From positions 1 through 11,238 of the forward strand of contig WFOM01000269.1 in assembly GCA_015488075.1 (NCBI GenBank): 11,238 nt of DNA, given 5' to 3'. The notes below the pieces were generated by a model. It was given only the letters and a program-made list of their open reading frames with translations. It was not told the DNA's origin and searched no databases. This document shows, piece by piece, positions 1 through 7,112 of this stretch. Source of the DNA: Helicobacteraceae bacterium. Its GTDB lineage: Bacteria > Campylobacterota > Campylobacteria > Campylobacterales > Sulfurimonadaceae. Position 1 is the first letter of the stretch. Each line of letters begins with the position of its first letter. The translations under genes and the position numbers were made by a program.

Positions 1-288
1 GTTTTGAGGATTGTTTTTGATTATATAACTACTATATATAAAGTTTCAAAAGCTGGAGAAGAGAATAATACTCTTACTTACATTTATTCCAGCTTTTCTT
101 AATAATTAAATAAGTTATGATGCCAAAAATGGGAATAGATCACCAATGCATTACTAACTTACGGCCCACTATCTTATAATAAAAGTTTATCACAAACTAT
201 ATACTATGTCAAACTTTGTATATTTGAGAAAAATATTTAAATTTTATATAAATTTCAATACATCATATGTTTTGGTTAAACGATTTAT
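1..288. other. AT-rich left flank with no convincing gene
   Basis: I see no recognisable gene here. One frame is open from base 1 to a TAA at 100-102 (33 codons on the plus strand), which could be the tail of a gene entering from the left, but it shows no recognisable family and its 3' half lies in a stem-loop. A 19-codon frame starting ATG at 120 has no ribosome binding site and resembles nothing I know. A perfect TATAAT lies at 175-180 without a good -35 box. The bases next to the insertion sequence (244-288, read on the minus strand) continue the rnhB frame once the element is removed, so this end is probably the displaced rnhB 3' end. Confidence 0.6.
48..97. terminator. Stem-loop, possible transcription terminator
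   Basis: Ten bases at 48-57 (AAAAGCTGGA) are perfectly complementary to 88-97 (TCCAGCTTTT). Inside, 59-63 (AAGAG) pairs with 71-75 (CTCTT) around a 7-base loop, giving a stacked two-stem structure with an unpaired stretch at 76-87. A-rich bases before and T-rich bases after the outer stem fit a bidirectional intrinsic terminator, but the outer loop is longer than usual and the stem has few G-C pairs. It may end transcription of an unseen gene to the left, or of the original rnhB transcript from the right. The pairing is certain; the function is inferred. Confidence 0.4.
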
Positions 289-315
289 TATTACTCCACC
301 AATAAATAATCTGAA
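287..315 (+). repeat. Left terminal inverted repeat of the IS630 element
   Basis: This 29-base stretch matches the reverse complement of 1380-1408 at 27 of 29 positions; the differences are at 298 and 300. Similarity stops at 316. The outermost bases include the TA-containing target site, so the true element repeat begins at 291 or 294. Confidence 0.9.
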
Positions 316-1404
316 ATATGTTATAATAATATATGGAAAAAATAGATGCGAGAAAATTATCACCAAGAGAGCTATCTGAGAAGAGGAAGATAGCTATAAA
401 GTTAAGAGAAAGAGGTATTTCAAATAAAGAAGTTGCTGAGATAGTGGGTATATCCCAACAGACGATATCAACTTATTATAGTGCATATAAAAAAGAGGGT
501 AAAAAAATATTTAAAGTAAAAAATGCCGGTCGTCCTAAAAACACAGGAAAAATACTTACAGATGAGCAAGAAAAGATTATAATAAGAAAATTAATAGATA
601 CAACACCAAAACAGTTAAAATTTAAATTTGCACTATGGACAAGAGAAGCAGTAAAACAACTTATAAAACATGAGTTTGATATTGATATGCCAATATCAAC
701 AGTAGGACACTATCTTAAAAAATGGCAATTTACTAGTAAAAAGCCAATTAAAAGAGCATATGAAAGGAAAGATGAACAAACAAAGAAGTGGCTTAACGAA
801 GAGTATCCAAGGATAAAAAAGCAAGCTAAAAAAGAAGATGCTGTTATTTGGTGGGCAGATGAAACAGCTTGTGTATCAATACCAACAAACCTTAAAGGGT
901 ATGCTCCAATAGGAAGCAAAAATAAACCAATTCTTACCCATACTGCCAAAAAGTTTAAAATAAATATGATTAGTGCTATTACTAATACAGGTAAAACTAT
1001 GTTTAGTCTATATGATGAAAGTATCAATATAGACAGATTTATAGAGTTTTTACAAAAAGTGATAGATTCATCCGATAAAAAGGTTTATATGATCGTTGAT
1101 AACTTAAGAGTGCATCATGCTAAAGGGGTAACTCAGTGGATAGAAGAACATAAAGATAAAATCGCCATCTTTTATCTTCCTCCCTATTCACCTGAGTTTA
1201 ATCCAGATGAGTATCTCAATCAGGATTATAAGCGAAATGCAAATAAAAACGATATTCCTACTACACAAGCACAACTGAGAAAAAATACCGAAAAATATAT
1301 GATGGAAATTTCACAAAACAAGGAGAAAGTTGCTAACTTTTTCAAGCATCCAAGTATCGCTTATGCAGCTGCTTGATTATTCAGATTATTTATTAGGGGA
1401 GTAA
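291..1404 (+). mobile_element. IS630-family insertion sequence, apparently complete
   Basis: The element holds one intact transposase gene between long terminal inverted repeats (287-315 and 1380-1408). IS630 elements insert at TA and duplicate it. Here TA occurs at 289-290 and 1405-1406, giving a 1,114-base element. Because the ends read TATTA, TA at 292-293 and 1402-1403 (element 294-1401, beginning CTCC) is equally possible. Both ends and the transposase look undamaged, so it may still be active. It is inserted inside the last codons of rnhB, convergent with that gene. Base composition is similar to its surroundings, so there is no compositional sign of a distant origin. Confidence 0.88.
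333..1376 (+). CDS. IS630-family transposase (DDE type)
   Basis: This transposase would cut the element out and paste it at TA dinucleotides. The 347 residues have the full family layout: an N-terminal helix-turn-helix (about residues 14-57), a GRPK linker motif (66-69), a second DNA-binding helical domain (about 75-135), then an RNase H-fold catalytic domain (about 168-330). The catalytic triad is visible: D176 in WADE, D256 in IVDN followed by LRVHHAK, and E293 in LPPYSPEFNPDEYLN, with 36 residues between the last two. No frameshift or internal stop is present, and the length is normal for the family. The ATG at 333 lacks a Shine-Dalgarno sequence, and a TATAAT lies only five bases upstream (322-327), so translation may be weak or from a nearly leaderless transcript. 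Its stop lies 16 bases from the rnhB stop, in convergent orientation. Confidence 0.93.
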   Translation: MEKIDARKLSPRELSEKRKIAIKLRERGISNKEVAEIVGISQQTISTYYSAYKKEGKKIFKVKNAGRPKNTGKILTDEQEKIIIRKLIDTTPKQLKFKFALWTREAVKQLIKHEFDIDMPISTVGHYLKKWQFTSKKPIKRAYERKDEQTKKWLNEEYPRIKKQAKKEDAVIWWADETACVSIPTNLKGYAPIGSKNKPILTHTAKKFKINMISAITNTGKTMFSLYDESINIDRFIEFLQKVIDSSDKKVYMIVDNLRVHHAKGVTQWIEEHKDKIAIFYLPPYSPEFNPDEYLNQDYKRNANKNDIPTTQAQLRKNTEKYMMEISQNKEKVANFFKHPSIAYAAA

Positions 1405-1408
1405 TAAT
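1380..1408 (-). repeat. Right terminal inverted repeat of the IS630 element
   Basis: This is the partner of 287-315 (27 of 29 matches). It begins three bases after the transposase stop codon. Read on the minus strand it encodes the last four residues (LLLP) and the TAA stop (1393-1395) of the present rnhB reading frame. Confidence 0.9.
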
Positions 1409-1926
1409 TTGTAACTTCTTCTGTGTATATCGCAGTATCCATACTTTTTTATAAGTTCTATATGCTCTTTTGTGATGTAGCCTTTGTGTTTTGCAAAATT
1501 GTAGTCTGGATAAAGTTTTGAAAGTTCTGTCATATCCCTGTCTCTTGTTACTTTTGCAAGGATACTTGCGGCACTTACCTCTTTTACTTTTGAGTCTGCT
1601 TTTATCATCGTTTTTAGATTTTTAACACCAAAAGTTGAGTTTCCGTCAAAAAGATACTCGTCTGCTTCTAAAACTTCCATAATCTCTTCTAAAGACTCTT
1701 TTATACAAATACTTAATCCTTTTGTATCTATCTCTTTTGGTGATTTTTTGACTATATGGTAGTTTGAATTTTGTTTTATAAGTTCAAAAAGTTTTTCTCT
1801 TTTTTTGGGTGTCAGTTTTTTAGAGTCATCCAGCCCATCTACATCTTTTAAAAGTATACATCCGGCTACTACCAAATCACCTGCTATGGGACCTCTTCCT
1901 GCTTCATCTATGCCACAAAGACTCAT
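1393..1926 (-). CDS. rnhB: Ribonuclease HII, C-terminal tail replaced by IS630 end
   Basis: RNase HII cuts the RNA strand of RNA-DNA hybrids and starts removal of single ribonucleotides misinserted in DNA. The 177 residues open with GIDEAGRG. The DEDD metal-binding residues are D7, E8, D94 (in LFDGN) and D111 (in KADSK); D7/E8 and the 17-residue D94-D111 spacing fit known RNase HII enzymes. The conserved SKKL, ASILAKVTRDR, HKGY and HRRSY segments follow. The start ATG (1924-1926) overlaps the TGA of the upstream ATPase gene as ATGA, implying translational coupling. The last four residues, LLLP, and the stop lie in the IS630 right end. All catalytic residues precede the insertion, so the enzyme is probably still functional, but its native tail of perhaps 15 residues is gone. 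Confidence 0.92.
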   Translation of the reverse strand: MSLCGIDEAGRGPIAGDLVVAGCILLKDVDGLDDSKKLTPKKREKLFELIKQNSNYHIVKKSPKEIDTKGLSICIKESLEEIMEVLEADEYLFDGNSTFGVKNLKTMIKADSKVKEVSAASILAKVTRDRDMTELSKLYPDYNFAKHKGYITKEHIELIKKYGYCDIHRRSYKLLLP

Positions 1927-2999
1927 TCATCCTCTCCTAAAGCCCAAATATCAAAAGGGATAAGTTCAACTTTTGCAAAAGGGTGAGACAAAACATCCTC
2001 TTTTGATATGGTTATAACCGTTATCTTTTTAATCTGGTGGTTTATGATAAAAGCTTCAAGTTTATAGAGTTTTTTAAAAAGTTTTGATTCATCCGCAAAC
2101 GGTTTTGTAAATACAAGTTCATTTTTTTTCGGCAGATAAAACTCAAAATCATCCATATAGTATGTTTGTGTATTTTTTTTATACAGTTCCAAAAAGACTA
2201 CATTCTCAAAAAGTCTTGCGAAGTTTTTGTCCTGTGTCAGAGCGGTTTTTATAAATGTATCTGCAAGATATAGTTTTTTTGTTGCTTTTTTGTGCTCAAA
2301 CTTTTCAACTTCAAGTATGTATCTTCTGTCTGCTAACGACTTGTAGTTCTGGTATGTTTTGTCTTTTGAGATTTTTCTAAACTGTTTTAGTTTTTCGTAT
2401 ATGTTGTATGGGGATATTTTGGTGGCACTGTATTTTGCAACTATCTTTAGTATGTCTAACTCTATGTCGTTTGTTGAGTTTTTAAGCTCTTTTTGTATGT
2501 GCATGACTCTGTCGATTTGGTTTAGTCTGTGTATAGACAAAAAACCGCCAATTTGCAAGTAATGGTTGAGTGCAGAAGAGTCAAACTTGTGTTCAAAACT
2601 CAAAAATTCCTCATAATCAAGGGGGTGTAACCATACTTCATCAAAATTTTCTATATGTATGTTTTGATTTGTAACGATGATAATGCTTTCTACTTTGGGT
2701 AAGGGCATATCTTGTTGATACGAATCAAGTATAAGGGTGGTTATTTTTTTGGATTTGCAAAAACTTTCCAGTTCTTTTGGGAGTTTTTCAAAATCTATCC
2801 TCGCATCGTTTAAATCAATATACAAAAAACTGTTTTTTTCAAAATTTTGCAGATAGTTTCTTATAAAATATGTTTTGCCGCTGTTGGTTATCCCTTTGAT
2901 GACGGTTTTGTTTTTTAGTATAACATTGTCTAACTTTCTTGGATTGTATCTTGGCGGCAAAAAAGATGTTTTGTAATATTCTTCAAGTATATTTAGCAT
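1923..2999 (-). CDS. P-loop ATPase of the AAA/DUF4143 type, function unknown
   Basis: The 358-residue protein has a Walker A motif GITNSGKT at 36-43 and a Walker B-like hydrophobic strand ending in D92 (LILD). LHPLDYEEFL (about 124-133) and LQIGGFL (148-154) match motifs of bacterial and archaeal AAA ATPases that carry a DUF4143 C-terminal half. A winged-helix-like stretch (about 185-245) and RLFENVVFLELY, also typical of that family, follow. There is no signal peptide or membrane segment, so it should be cytoplasmic. Its substrate is unknown. The gene leads a two-gene operon with rnhB and is divergent from rpsJ; I recall the same neighbours in Helicobacter pylori, which argues for conserved linkage. 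The ATG has no Shine-Dalgarno sequence, and a minus-strand TATAAT (3005-3010) sits close to it, suggesting a leaderless message or a misjudged start. Confidence 0.75.
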   Translation of the reverse strand: MLNILEEYYKTSFLPPRYNPRKLDNVILKNKTVIKGITNSGKTYFIRNYLQNFEKNSFLYIDLNDARIDFEKLPKELESFCKSKKITTLILDSYQQDMPLPKVESIIIVTNQNIHIENFDEVWLHPLDYEEFLSFEHKFDSSALNHYLQIGGFLSIHRLNQIDRVMHIQKELKNSTNDIELDILKIVAKYSATKISPYNIYEKLKQFRKISKDKTYQNYKSLADRRYILEVEKFEHKKATKKLYLADTFIKTALTQDKNFARLFENVVFLELYKKNTQTYYMDDFEFYLPKKNELVFTKPFADESKLFKKLYKLEAFIINHQIKKITVITISKEDVLSHPFAKVELIPFDIWALGEDE

Positions 3000-3023
3000 A
3001 CAAAATTATAACATAAAAAATAT

Positions 3024-3042
3024 TTTCCTTTTAAAAAGGAAA
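3024..3042. promoter_or_regulatory. Palindrome in divergent intergenic region, candidate operator
   Basis: Nine bases at 3024-3032 (TTTCCTTTT) are the perfect reverse complement of 3034-3042 (AAAAGGAAA), around a single central A at 3033. It lies 25 bases upstream of the ATPase start and about 40 bases upstream of the rpsJ promoter -35 region. A dyad of this size could be a protein binding site or, when transcribed leftward, a weak hairpin. The symmetry is seen directly; the regulatory role is a guess. Confidence 0.35.
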
Positions 3043-3081
3043 TAAAAATATATAAATTTTACTATAAACCCCCTAAAAACC

Positions 3082-3110
3082 TTGCATTTTATAAGTTGTT
3101 TGTGTATAAT
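3082..3110 (+). promoter_or_regulatory. Probable sigma-70-like promoter of the ribosomal protein operon
   Basis: A perfect -10 box TATAAT lies at 3105-3110, preceded by TGTG at 3101-3104. A weak -35 (TTGCAT, 3082-3087) stands 17 bases upstream. Transcription would start near 3117-3121, leaving an untranslated leader of about 45 bases before rpsJ. I see no other good promoter within the operon, so this one probably drives the whole cluster. That fits a phylum in which the -10 box is strong and the -35 poorly conserved. Confidence 0.65.
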
Positions 3111-3126
3111 TTCGCTCCCTAAAAAT

Positions 3127-3142
3127 GTTGCAACAAGGCAAC
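3127..3142 (+). promoter_or_regulatory. Small hairpin in the S10 operon leader
   Basis: GTTGC (3127-3131) pairs perfectly with GCAAC (3138-3142) around a 6-base loop, AACAAG. A 10-base palindrome, TCTTTAAAGA (3147-3156), follows and overlaps the start of the rpsJ Shine-Dalgarno sequence. The leader is much shorter than the L4-binding S10 leader of Escherichia coli, so a copy of that mechanism is unlikely. Some local translational control or message stabilisation is possible. Confidence 0.35.
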
Positions 3143-3153
3143 GAGTTCTTTAA

Positions 3154-3160
3154 AGAGGAA
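3154..3160 (+). promoter_or_regulatory. Ribosome binding site of rpsJ
   Basis: AGAGGAA ends five bases before the ATG at 3166, fixing the rpsJ start. It is the first strong Shine-Dalgarno sequence downstream of the operon promoter. Confidence 0.75.
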
Positions 3161-3165
3161 AATAG

Positions 3166-3477
3166 ATGGAAAAAATTCGCTTGAAACTCAAAGCTTATGA
3201 TCATCGTGTTTTAGACAGATCGGTAGCTGCTATAGTAGAGGCTGTAAAGAGAACTGGTGCGACTATAAAAGGTCCAATTCCTTTACCAACAAAGATTCGC
3301 AAATATACAGTGCTTAAATCTCCGCATATAAACAAAGACTCAAGAGAGCAGTTTGAGATAAGAGTTCACTCAAGAATGATTGACATAGTCTCAGCTACTC
3401 CTGAAACTGTTGATTCGTTAATGAAGTTAGATCTTGCTCCTGAAGTGGATGTTGAAGTTCGCTCAATGGACAAGTAG
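3166..3477 (+). CDS. rpsJ: Small subunit ribosomal protein S10 (NusE)
   Basis: S10 sits in the head of the 30S subunit and, with NusB, also acts in transcription antitermination. The 103 residues are the normal length. The family core is clear: [13 protein letters not shown] near the N-terminus, GPIPLPT at 36-42, [15 protein letters not shown] at 52-66, and [14 protein letters not shown] near the end. It is the first gene of the operon, behind a good promoter and a Shine-Dalgarno sequence, and its TAG stop overlaps the Shine-Dalgarno sequence of the L3 gene. Nothing unusual is seen. Confidence 0.98.
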   Translation: MEKIRLKLKAYDHRVLDRSVAAIVEAVKRTGATIKGPIPLPTKIRKYTVLKSPHINKDSREQFEIRVHSRMIDIVSATPETVDSLMKLDLAPEVDVEVRSMDK

Positions 3478-3489
3478 GAGAGGTAGATA

Positions 3490-4065
3490 ATGGAATATAT
3501 AGTAGAAAAAATAGGTATGAGCAGAACTGTAACTGTTCCGTCTAAACCTGTAACACTTTTAAAGGTTTTAGATGCCAAGGTTTGCGAAGTAAATGAAGGT
3601 AGAGCTATAGTAGCTTACAGCAACGGTAAAAAAACAAACAAAGCGATAGAAGGTCAGCAAAAAAAATATGATCTTCCAAAAGAATATAACAGATTTGTTA
3701 CACTAACTGTGGCAAATACTGAGGCCGGTGATATAGATGTGGCACCGCTTAGCGAAGCTAAAGTGGTTAAAACCTCTTTTAACTCCAAAGGTAGAGGTTT
3801 CAGCGGTGCTATGAAAAGATGGAATTTCGGTGGCGGTCCTGCATCTCACGGACACAGATTTGGTAGAAGAACAGGATCGATCGGTATGTGTGAATGGCCG
3901 GGTCGTGTTATGAAAGGTCAAAAGATGCCGGGTCAATACGGTAATGCAAAAGTTACTGTAAAAAACGAGGTTTTATCTTTTGATGCTGAAAACAAAATCC
4001 TTGTTGTAGTTGGCTCAGTGCCAGGTGCAAACGGAAGTTTAGGTCGTATAAAGGTAGCTAAATAA
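3490..4065 (+). CDS. rplC: Large subunit ribosomal protein L3
   Basis: L3 is an early-assembling 50S protein whose central loop reaches toward the peptidyl transferase centre. The 191 residues show the family signature [13 protein letters not shown] (101-113), then GSIG, PGRV and KMPGQYGN (145-152). The glutamine that PrmB methylates in Escherichia coli (Gln150) aligns with E135 in [10 protein letters not shown], so this modification cannot occur here. GGAGAGG at 3477-3483 is a strong Shine-Dalgarno sequence six bases before the ATG. The stop overlaps the L4 start as TAATG. Confidence 0.98.
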   Translation: MEYIVEKIGMSRTVTVPSKPVTLLKVLDAKVCEVNEGRAIVAYSNGKKTNKAIEGQQKKYDLPKEYNRFVTLTVANTEAGDIDVAPLSEAKVVKTSFNSKGRGFSGAMKRWNFGGGPASHGHRFGRRTGSIGMCEWPGRVMKGQKMPGQYGNAKVTVKNEVLSFDAENKILVVVGSVPGANGSLGRIKVAK

Positions 4066-4679
4066 TGGGTGCTATAGTATTAAATGAAAAATTGGAAAAA
4101 GCCGGTGAATTAAACTTGCCGGAAAGTTTTGAGGGTATAAATCCTCATAACCTTTATCTTTATGTTAAAGCTTACCAGGCTGCAGGCAGAGCAAACACTG
4201 CTTCTACCAAAACAAGAGCCGAAGTAAGCGGCGGCGGTAAAAAACCATGGTCACAAAAAGGTGGCGGTAGAGCCAGAGCCGGTTCTAAAAGATCGCCTGT
4301 GTTTGTCGGTGGTGGACAGGTTTTTGGTCCAAAACCAAACAGAAACTATAATCAGAAAGTTAATAAAAGACAAAAAAAACTGGCACTTCAGTATGCACTT
4401 AACGAACATGCCAAAAACGGCAGTTTGTTTGTAGTTGACAGTATAGAAGTTGCAAGCGGAAAAACAAAAGATGCTTACAGTATGTTTAAAGCATTGAATG
4501 TTAGAGATGCTCTTTTTGTAAAATCTGTGCTAGATGAGAAAACTTATCTTGCATTTAGAAACATACAGGATACTTTTTTGATAGAAGAGCATGAGTTAAA
4601 TGCTTTCCTTGCTGCTGCATACAGAGCTGTAGTTATAGAAAAAGCGGTATGGGAAAATCTGACAAGTGAGGCTAAATAA
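4065..4679 (+). CDS. rplD: Large subunit ribosomal protein L4
   Basis: L4 binds 23S rRNA and lines the peptide exit tunnel with an extended loop; in some bacteria it also represses its own operon. The 204 residues are the usual length. The loop is visible at about 44-95, rich in Gly, Lys and Arg, with [15 protein letters not shown] at 60-74, followed by QKVNKRQKK. The start shares the last A of the L3 stop (TAATG), so it is likely translated by ribosomes finishing L3. No long L4-type leader structure is visible upstream of rpsJ, so autoregulation as in Escherichia coli is not supported. Confidence 0.98.
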   Translation: MGAIVLNEKLEKAGELNLPESFEGINPHNLYLYVKAYQAAGRANTASTKTRAEVSGGGKKPWSQKGGGRARAGSKRSPVFVGGGQVFGPKPNRNYNQKVNKRQKKLALQYALNEHAKNGSLFVVDSIEVASGKTKDAYSMFKALNVRDALFVKSVLDEKTYLAFRNIQDTFLIEEHELNAFLAAAYRAVVIEKAVWENLTSEAK

Positions 4680-4960
4680 TGGCAGATATAACAGATATAA
4701 AAGCTATACTTTATACTGAAAAGACTTTGGGTCTTGGTGATGATGGTGTAATAGTAGTAAAAACTTCTCCAAAAATGACCAAAAACGGTCTAAAAGCTGT
4801 TTTTCAAGAGTATTTTGGTGTATCACCACTGAAAATAAACTCTTTGAGACAAAACGGAAAAGTTAAGAGATTTAGAGGTATTGTTGGAAAACAACCTGAT
4901 TTCAAAAAATTCTATGTAAAGCTTCCTGAGGGAGCTCAAATAGAAAATTTGGCGGTGTAA
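4679..4960 (+). CDS. rplW: Large subunit ribosomal protein L23
   Basis: L23 sits at the tunnel exit, where trigger factor and the signal recognition particle dock. The 93 residues carry the family pattern: an early YTEK (12-15), a [16 protein letters not shown] stretch in the middle and a basic GKVKRFRG segment. Its start overlaps the L4 stop as TAATG, and only one base separates its stop from the L2 start. Length and position in the operon are standard. Confidence 0.97.
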   Translation: MADITDIKAILYTEKTLGLGDDGVIVVKTSPKMTKNGLKAVFQEYFGVSPLKINSLRQNGKVKRFRGIVGKQPDFKKFYVKLPEGAQIENLAV

Positions 4961-4961
4961 C

Positions 4962-5801
4962 ATGGCGATAAAAACATATAGACCAATAACTCCAAGCAGA
5001 AGATTTTATACAAACATAGAAAATTCTGACATAACTGCAAAAGCAAGTGTCAGAAGTTTGCTTAAAAAACTTCCTGCAAAAGCGGGTAGAAACAATCAGG
5101 GTAGAATAACATCAAGACACAAAGAAGCAGGTGCTAAAAAACTTTACAGAATAATCGACTTCAAAAGAAACAAATTTGGAGTTCCAGGTGTTGTAAAAAC
5201 TATAGAGTATGATCCATACAGAAACTGTAGGATAGCACTTGTTGTATATGCAGACGGTGACAAAAGATACATACTTCAGCCAAAAGGTTTGAAAGTAGGC
5301 GATACTATAGAAGCTGCCGAAGGCGGTCTTGATGTAAAAACAGGTAATGCTATGAAACTTAAAAACATACCTGTTGGTACACTTGTTCACAACATAGAGC
5401 TAAAACCGGGCAAAGGCGGTCAGATAGTAAGGTCTGCTGGAACTTCAGCTCAAATCATGGGTAGAGACGGCAAATATGTAAGCCTTAGACTCCCATCATC
5501 TGAGATGAGACTTGTTCTTGGTGAGTGTATGGCTACAGTAGGTGTAGTCGGAAATGAAGATTATGCAAATGTTGTTTTGGGTAAAGCCGGTAGAACCAGA
5601 CATATGGGTATCAGACCTCAAACTAGAGGTAGTGCGATGAACCCTATAGATCACCCACACGGTGGTGGTGAAGGTAAAACAAACTCAGGTCGTCATCCGG
5701 TAACTCCATGGGGTAAACCGACTAAAGGTGCTAAAACAAGAAGAAAAAAAGCTAGCGACAAACTAATAATCGCTAGAAGAAAATCAAATCCTAAGAGGTA
5801 A
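4962..5801 (+). CDS. rplB: Large subunit ribosomal protein L2
   Basis: L2 is one of the most conserved 50S proteins, needed for subunit joining and for peptidyl transferase assembly. The 279 residues are about the usual size. The signature [14 protein letters not shown] (226-239) is intact; H231 probably corresponds to the functionally important His229 of Escherichia coli. A basic C-terminal tail ([15 protein letters not shown]) is present. The ATG follows the L23 stop by one base. Confidence 0.98.
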   Translation: MAIKTYRPITPSRRFYTNIENSDITAKASVRSLLKKLPAKAGRNNQGRITSRHKEAGAKKLYRIIDFKRNKFGVPGVVKTIEYDPYRNCRIALVVYADGDKRYILQPKGLKVGDTIEAAEGGLDVKTGNAMKLKNIPVGTLVHNIELKPGKGGQIVRSAGTSAQIMGRDGKYVSLRLPSSEMRLVLGECMATVGVVGNEDYANVVLGKAGRTRHMGIRPQTRGSAMNPIDHPHGGGEGKTNSGRHPVTPWGKPTKGAKTRRKKASDKLIIARRKSNPKR

Positions 5802-5805
5802 GTAG

Positions 5806-6084
5806 ATGGCTAGAAGTGTAAAAAAAGGTCCATTTGTTGATGACCATCTAATGAAAAAAGTGCTTAAAGCAAAAGAAAGCGGCGATAAAAAGCCTATAAA
5901 AACATGGTCAAGAAGATCTACCATAGTTCCTGATATGTTGGGACTTACTATAAATGTTCATAATGGTAGATCTTTTGTTCCTGTATATATAACTGAAAAC
6001 CATATAGGTTACAAACTCGGTGAATTTGCACCGACTAGAACTTTTAAGGGCCACAAAGGCACCGTTCAGAAGAAGGTAGGTTAA
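5806..6084 (+). CDS. rpsS: Small subunit ribosomal protein S19
   Basis: S19 lies in the 30S head, contacting S13 and the A-site region. The 92 residues start [15 protein letters not shown], the standard N-terminus, and contain [38 protein letters not shown] and [10 protein letters not shown], all strongly conserved. Four bases separate it from L2 and two from L22. Nothing is unusual. Confidence 0.98.
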   Translation: MARSVKKGPFVDDHLMKKVLKAKESGDKKPIKTWSRRSTIVPDMLGLTINVHNGRSFVPVYITENHIGYKLGEFAPTRTFKGHKGTVQKKVG

Positions 6085-6086
6085 TC

Positions 6087-6404
6087 ATGGCTAGAGCATT
6101 ATTAAGATTTGTTCGTGTATCACCTACAAAATCTCGCTTGATAGCAAGAGAGATTCAGGGGATGAATGCTGAAGAAGCACTTGCTGCTTTAGAGTTTACT
6201 CCAAACAAAGCGGCTAAAATCATAGCAAAAGTTGTAGCTTCTGCAGTTGCAAACAGCAACTTAGAGCCTGAAGACTGTGTTATAAAGTCATGCAGAGTAG
6301 ATAACGGGCCGGTTTTAAAAAGATTCAGACCTCGTGCAAGAGGTATGGCATCTGGTATAAGAAAACCGACAGCACATATATTAGTAGAAGTAGAGGGTAA
6401 ATAG
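6087..6404 (+). CDS. rplV: Large subunit ribosomal protein L22
   Basis: L22 lines the peptide exit tunnel with a long beta hairpin that also forms part of the macrolide site. The 105 residues are compact, close to the 110 of Escherichia coli and without the C-terminal extension reported in some Campylobacter. Conserved pieces include [15 protein letters not shown] near the start, [15 protein letters not shown] in the middle, and the hairpin [25 protein letters not shown] near the end. One base separates its stop from the S3 start. Confidence 0.97.
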   Translation: MARALLRFVRVSPTKSRLIAREIQGMNAEEALAALEFTPNKAAKIIAKVVASAVANSNLEPEDCVIKSCRVDNGPVLKRFRPRARGMASGIRKPTAHILVEVEGK

Positions 6405-6405
6405 T

Positions 6406-7110
6406 ATGGGTCAAAAAGTAAATCCTATTGGACTTCGCTTGGGAATAAACAGAAACTGGGAGAGCAGATGGTTTCCTAACTTTAAAACTGCTCCTGAGGC
6501 TTTAGGTGAAGATTATAAGATAAGAAAATACCTTAAAAAAGAGCTTTATTATGCAGGTGTTTCAAATATAATCATAGAAAGAACGGTAAAAAAACTAAGA
6601 GTAACTATAGTTGCAGCCAGACCCGGAATCATCATAGGTAAAAAAGGTGCAGATATAGAAAAGCTTAAAAACACTCTTGAGAAGCTGGTTGGAAAACCTA
6701 TAGCTGTAAATATAAAAGAGGAGAAAAAAGCTCAGATATCTGCTCAACTTGTTGCTGAAAATGTAGCTACATCTTTGGAGAGAAGGGTAGCATTTAGAAG
6801 AGCTATGAAAAAGGCTATGCAAAATGCCCAAAGAGCAGGTGCAAAAGGGATCAAGATAGCAGTTTCAGGAAGACTCGGCGGTGCTGAGATGGCAAGAACT
6901 GAGTGGTATCTTGAAGGAAGAGTTCCGCTACATACACTAAGAGCAAAAATTGACTACGGTTTTGCAGAAGCTTTGACTACTTACGGGATCATAGGTGTTA
7001 AAGTATGGATCTTCAAAGGTGAGGTTTTAACCAAAGGTATACCTCAGGAAAAAGCTGAAAAACCTAGAAGAAGAAGATCTAGAAGTAGCAAACCAAACAA
7101 AGGTGAATAA
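6406..7110 (+). CDS. rpsC: Small subunit ribosomal protein S3
   Basis: S3 forms part of the mRNA entry channel of the 30S subunit. The 234 residues begin [17 protein letters not shown] type 2 KH domain is present with its GKKG loop at 78-81 ([13 protein letters not shown]). The C-terminal S3 domain follows, with [20 protein letters not shown] and [15 protein letters not shown]. The end is a short, very basic tail rich in Arg and Ser. Spacing is one base after L22 and two bases before L16. Confidence 0.98.
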   Translation: MGQKVNPIGLRLGINRNWESRWFPNFKTAPEALGEDYKIRKYLKKELYYAGVSNIIIERTVKKLRVTIVAARPGIIIGKKGADIEKLKNTLEKLVGKPIAVNIKEEKKAQISAQLVAENVATSLERRVAFRRAMKKAMQNAQRAGAKGIKIAVSGRLGGAEMARTEWYLEGRVPLHTLRAKIDYGFAEALTTYGIIGVKVWIFKGEVLTKGIPQEKAEKPRRRRSRSSKPNKGE

Positions 7111-7112
7111 TC

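Noticed and set aside
1..102. Open plus-strand frame of 33 codons ending TAA, possible tail of an upstream gene
   Set aside because: No recognisable family, no start in view, and much of it is taken up by the 48-97 stem-loop; chance is not excluded. Sequence to the left would decide.
120..179. Short plus-strand frame of 19 codons starting ATG at 120
   Set aside because: No ribosome binding site, very short, and no similarity I recognise.
175..217. TATAAT at 175-180 followed by a 7-base inverted repeat (182-188 and 211-217)
   Set aside because: No convincing -35 box and no gene directly downstream before the insertion sequence; AT-rich sequence gives such matches by chance.
710..1027. Antisense 105-codon hydrophobic frame within the transposase gene
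   Set aside because: It is the shadow of a well-supported transposase, with no start signals of its own.
3117..3165. Escherichia coli-type L4-binding S10 leader
   Set aside because: The leader is far too short, and the known hairpin pattern is not present.
3125..3184. 19-codon leader frame overlapping the rpsJ start
   Set aside because: No Shine-Dalgarno sequence and no run of regulatory codons typical of attenuator peptides.
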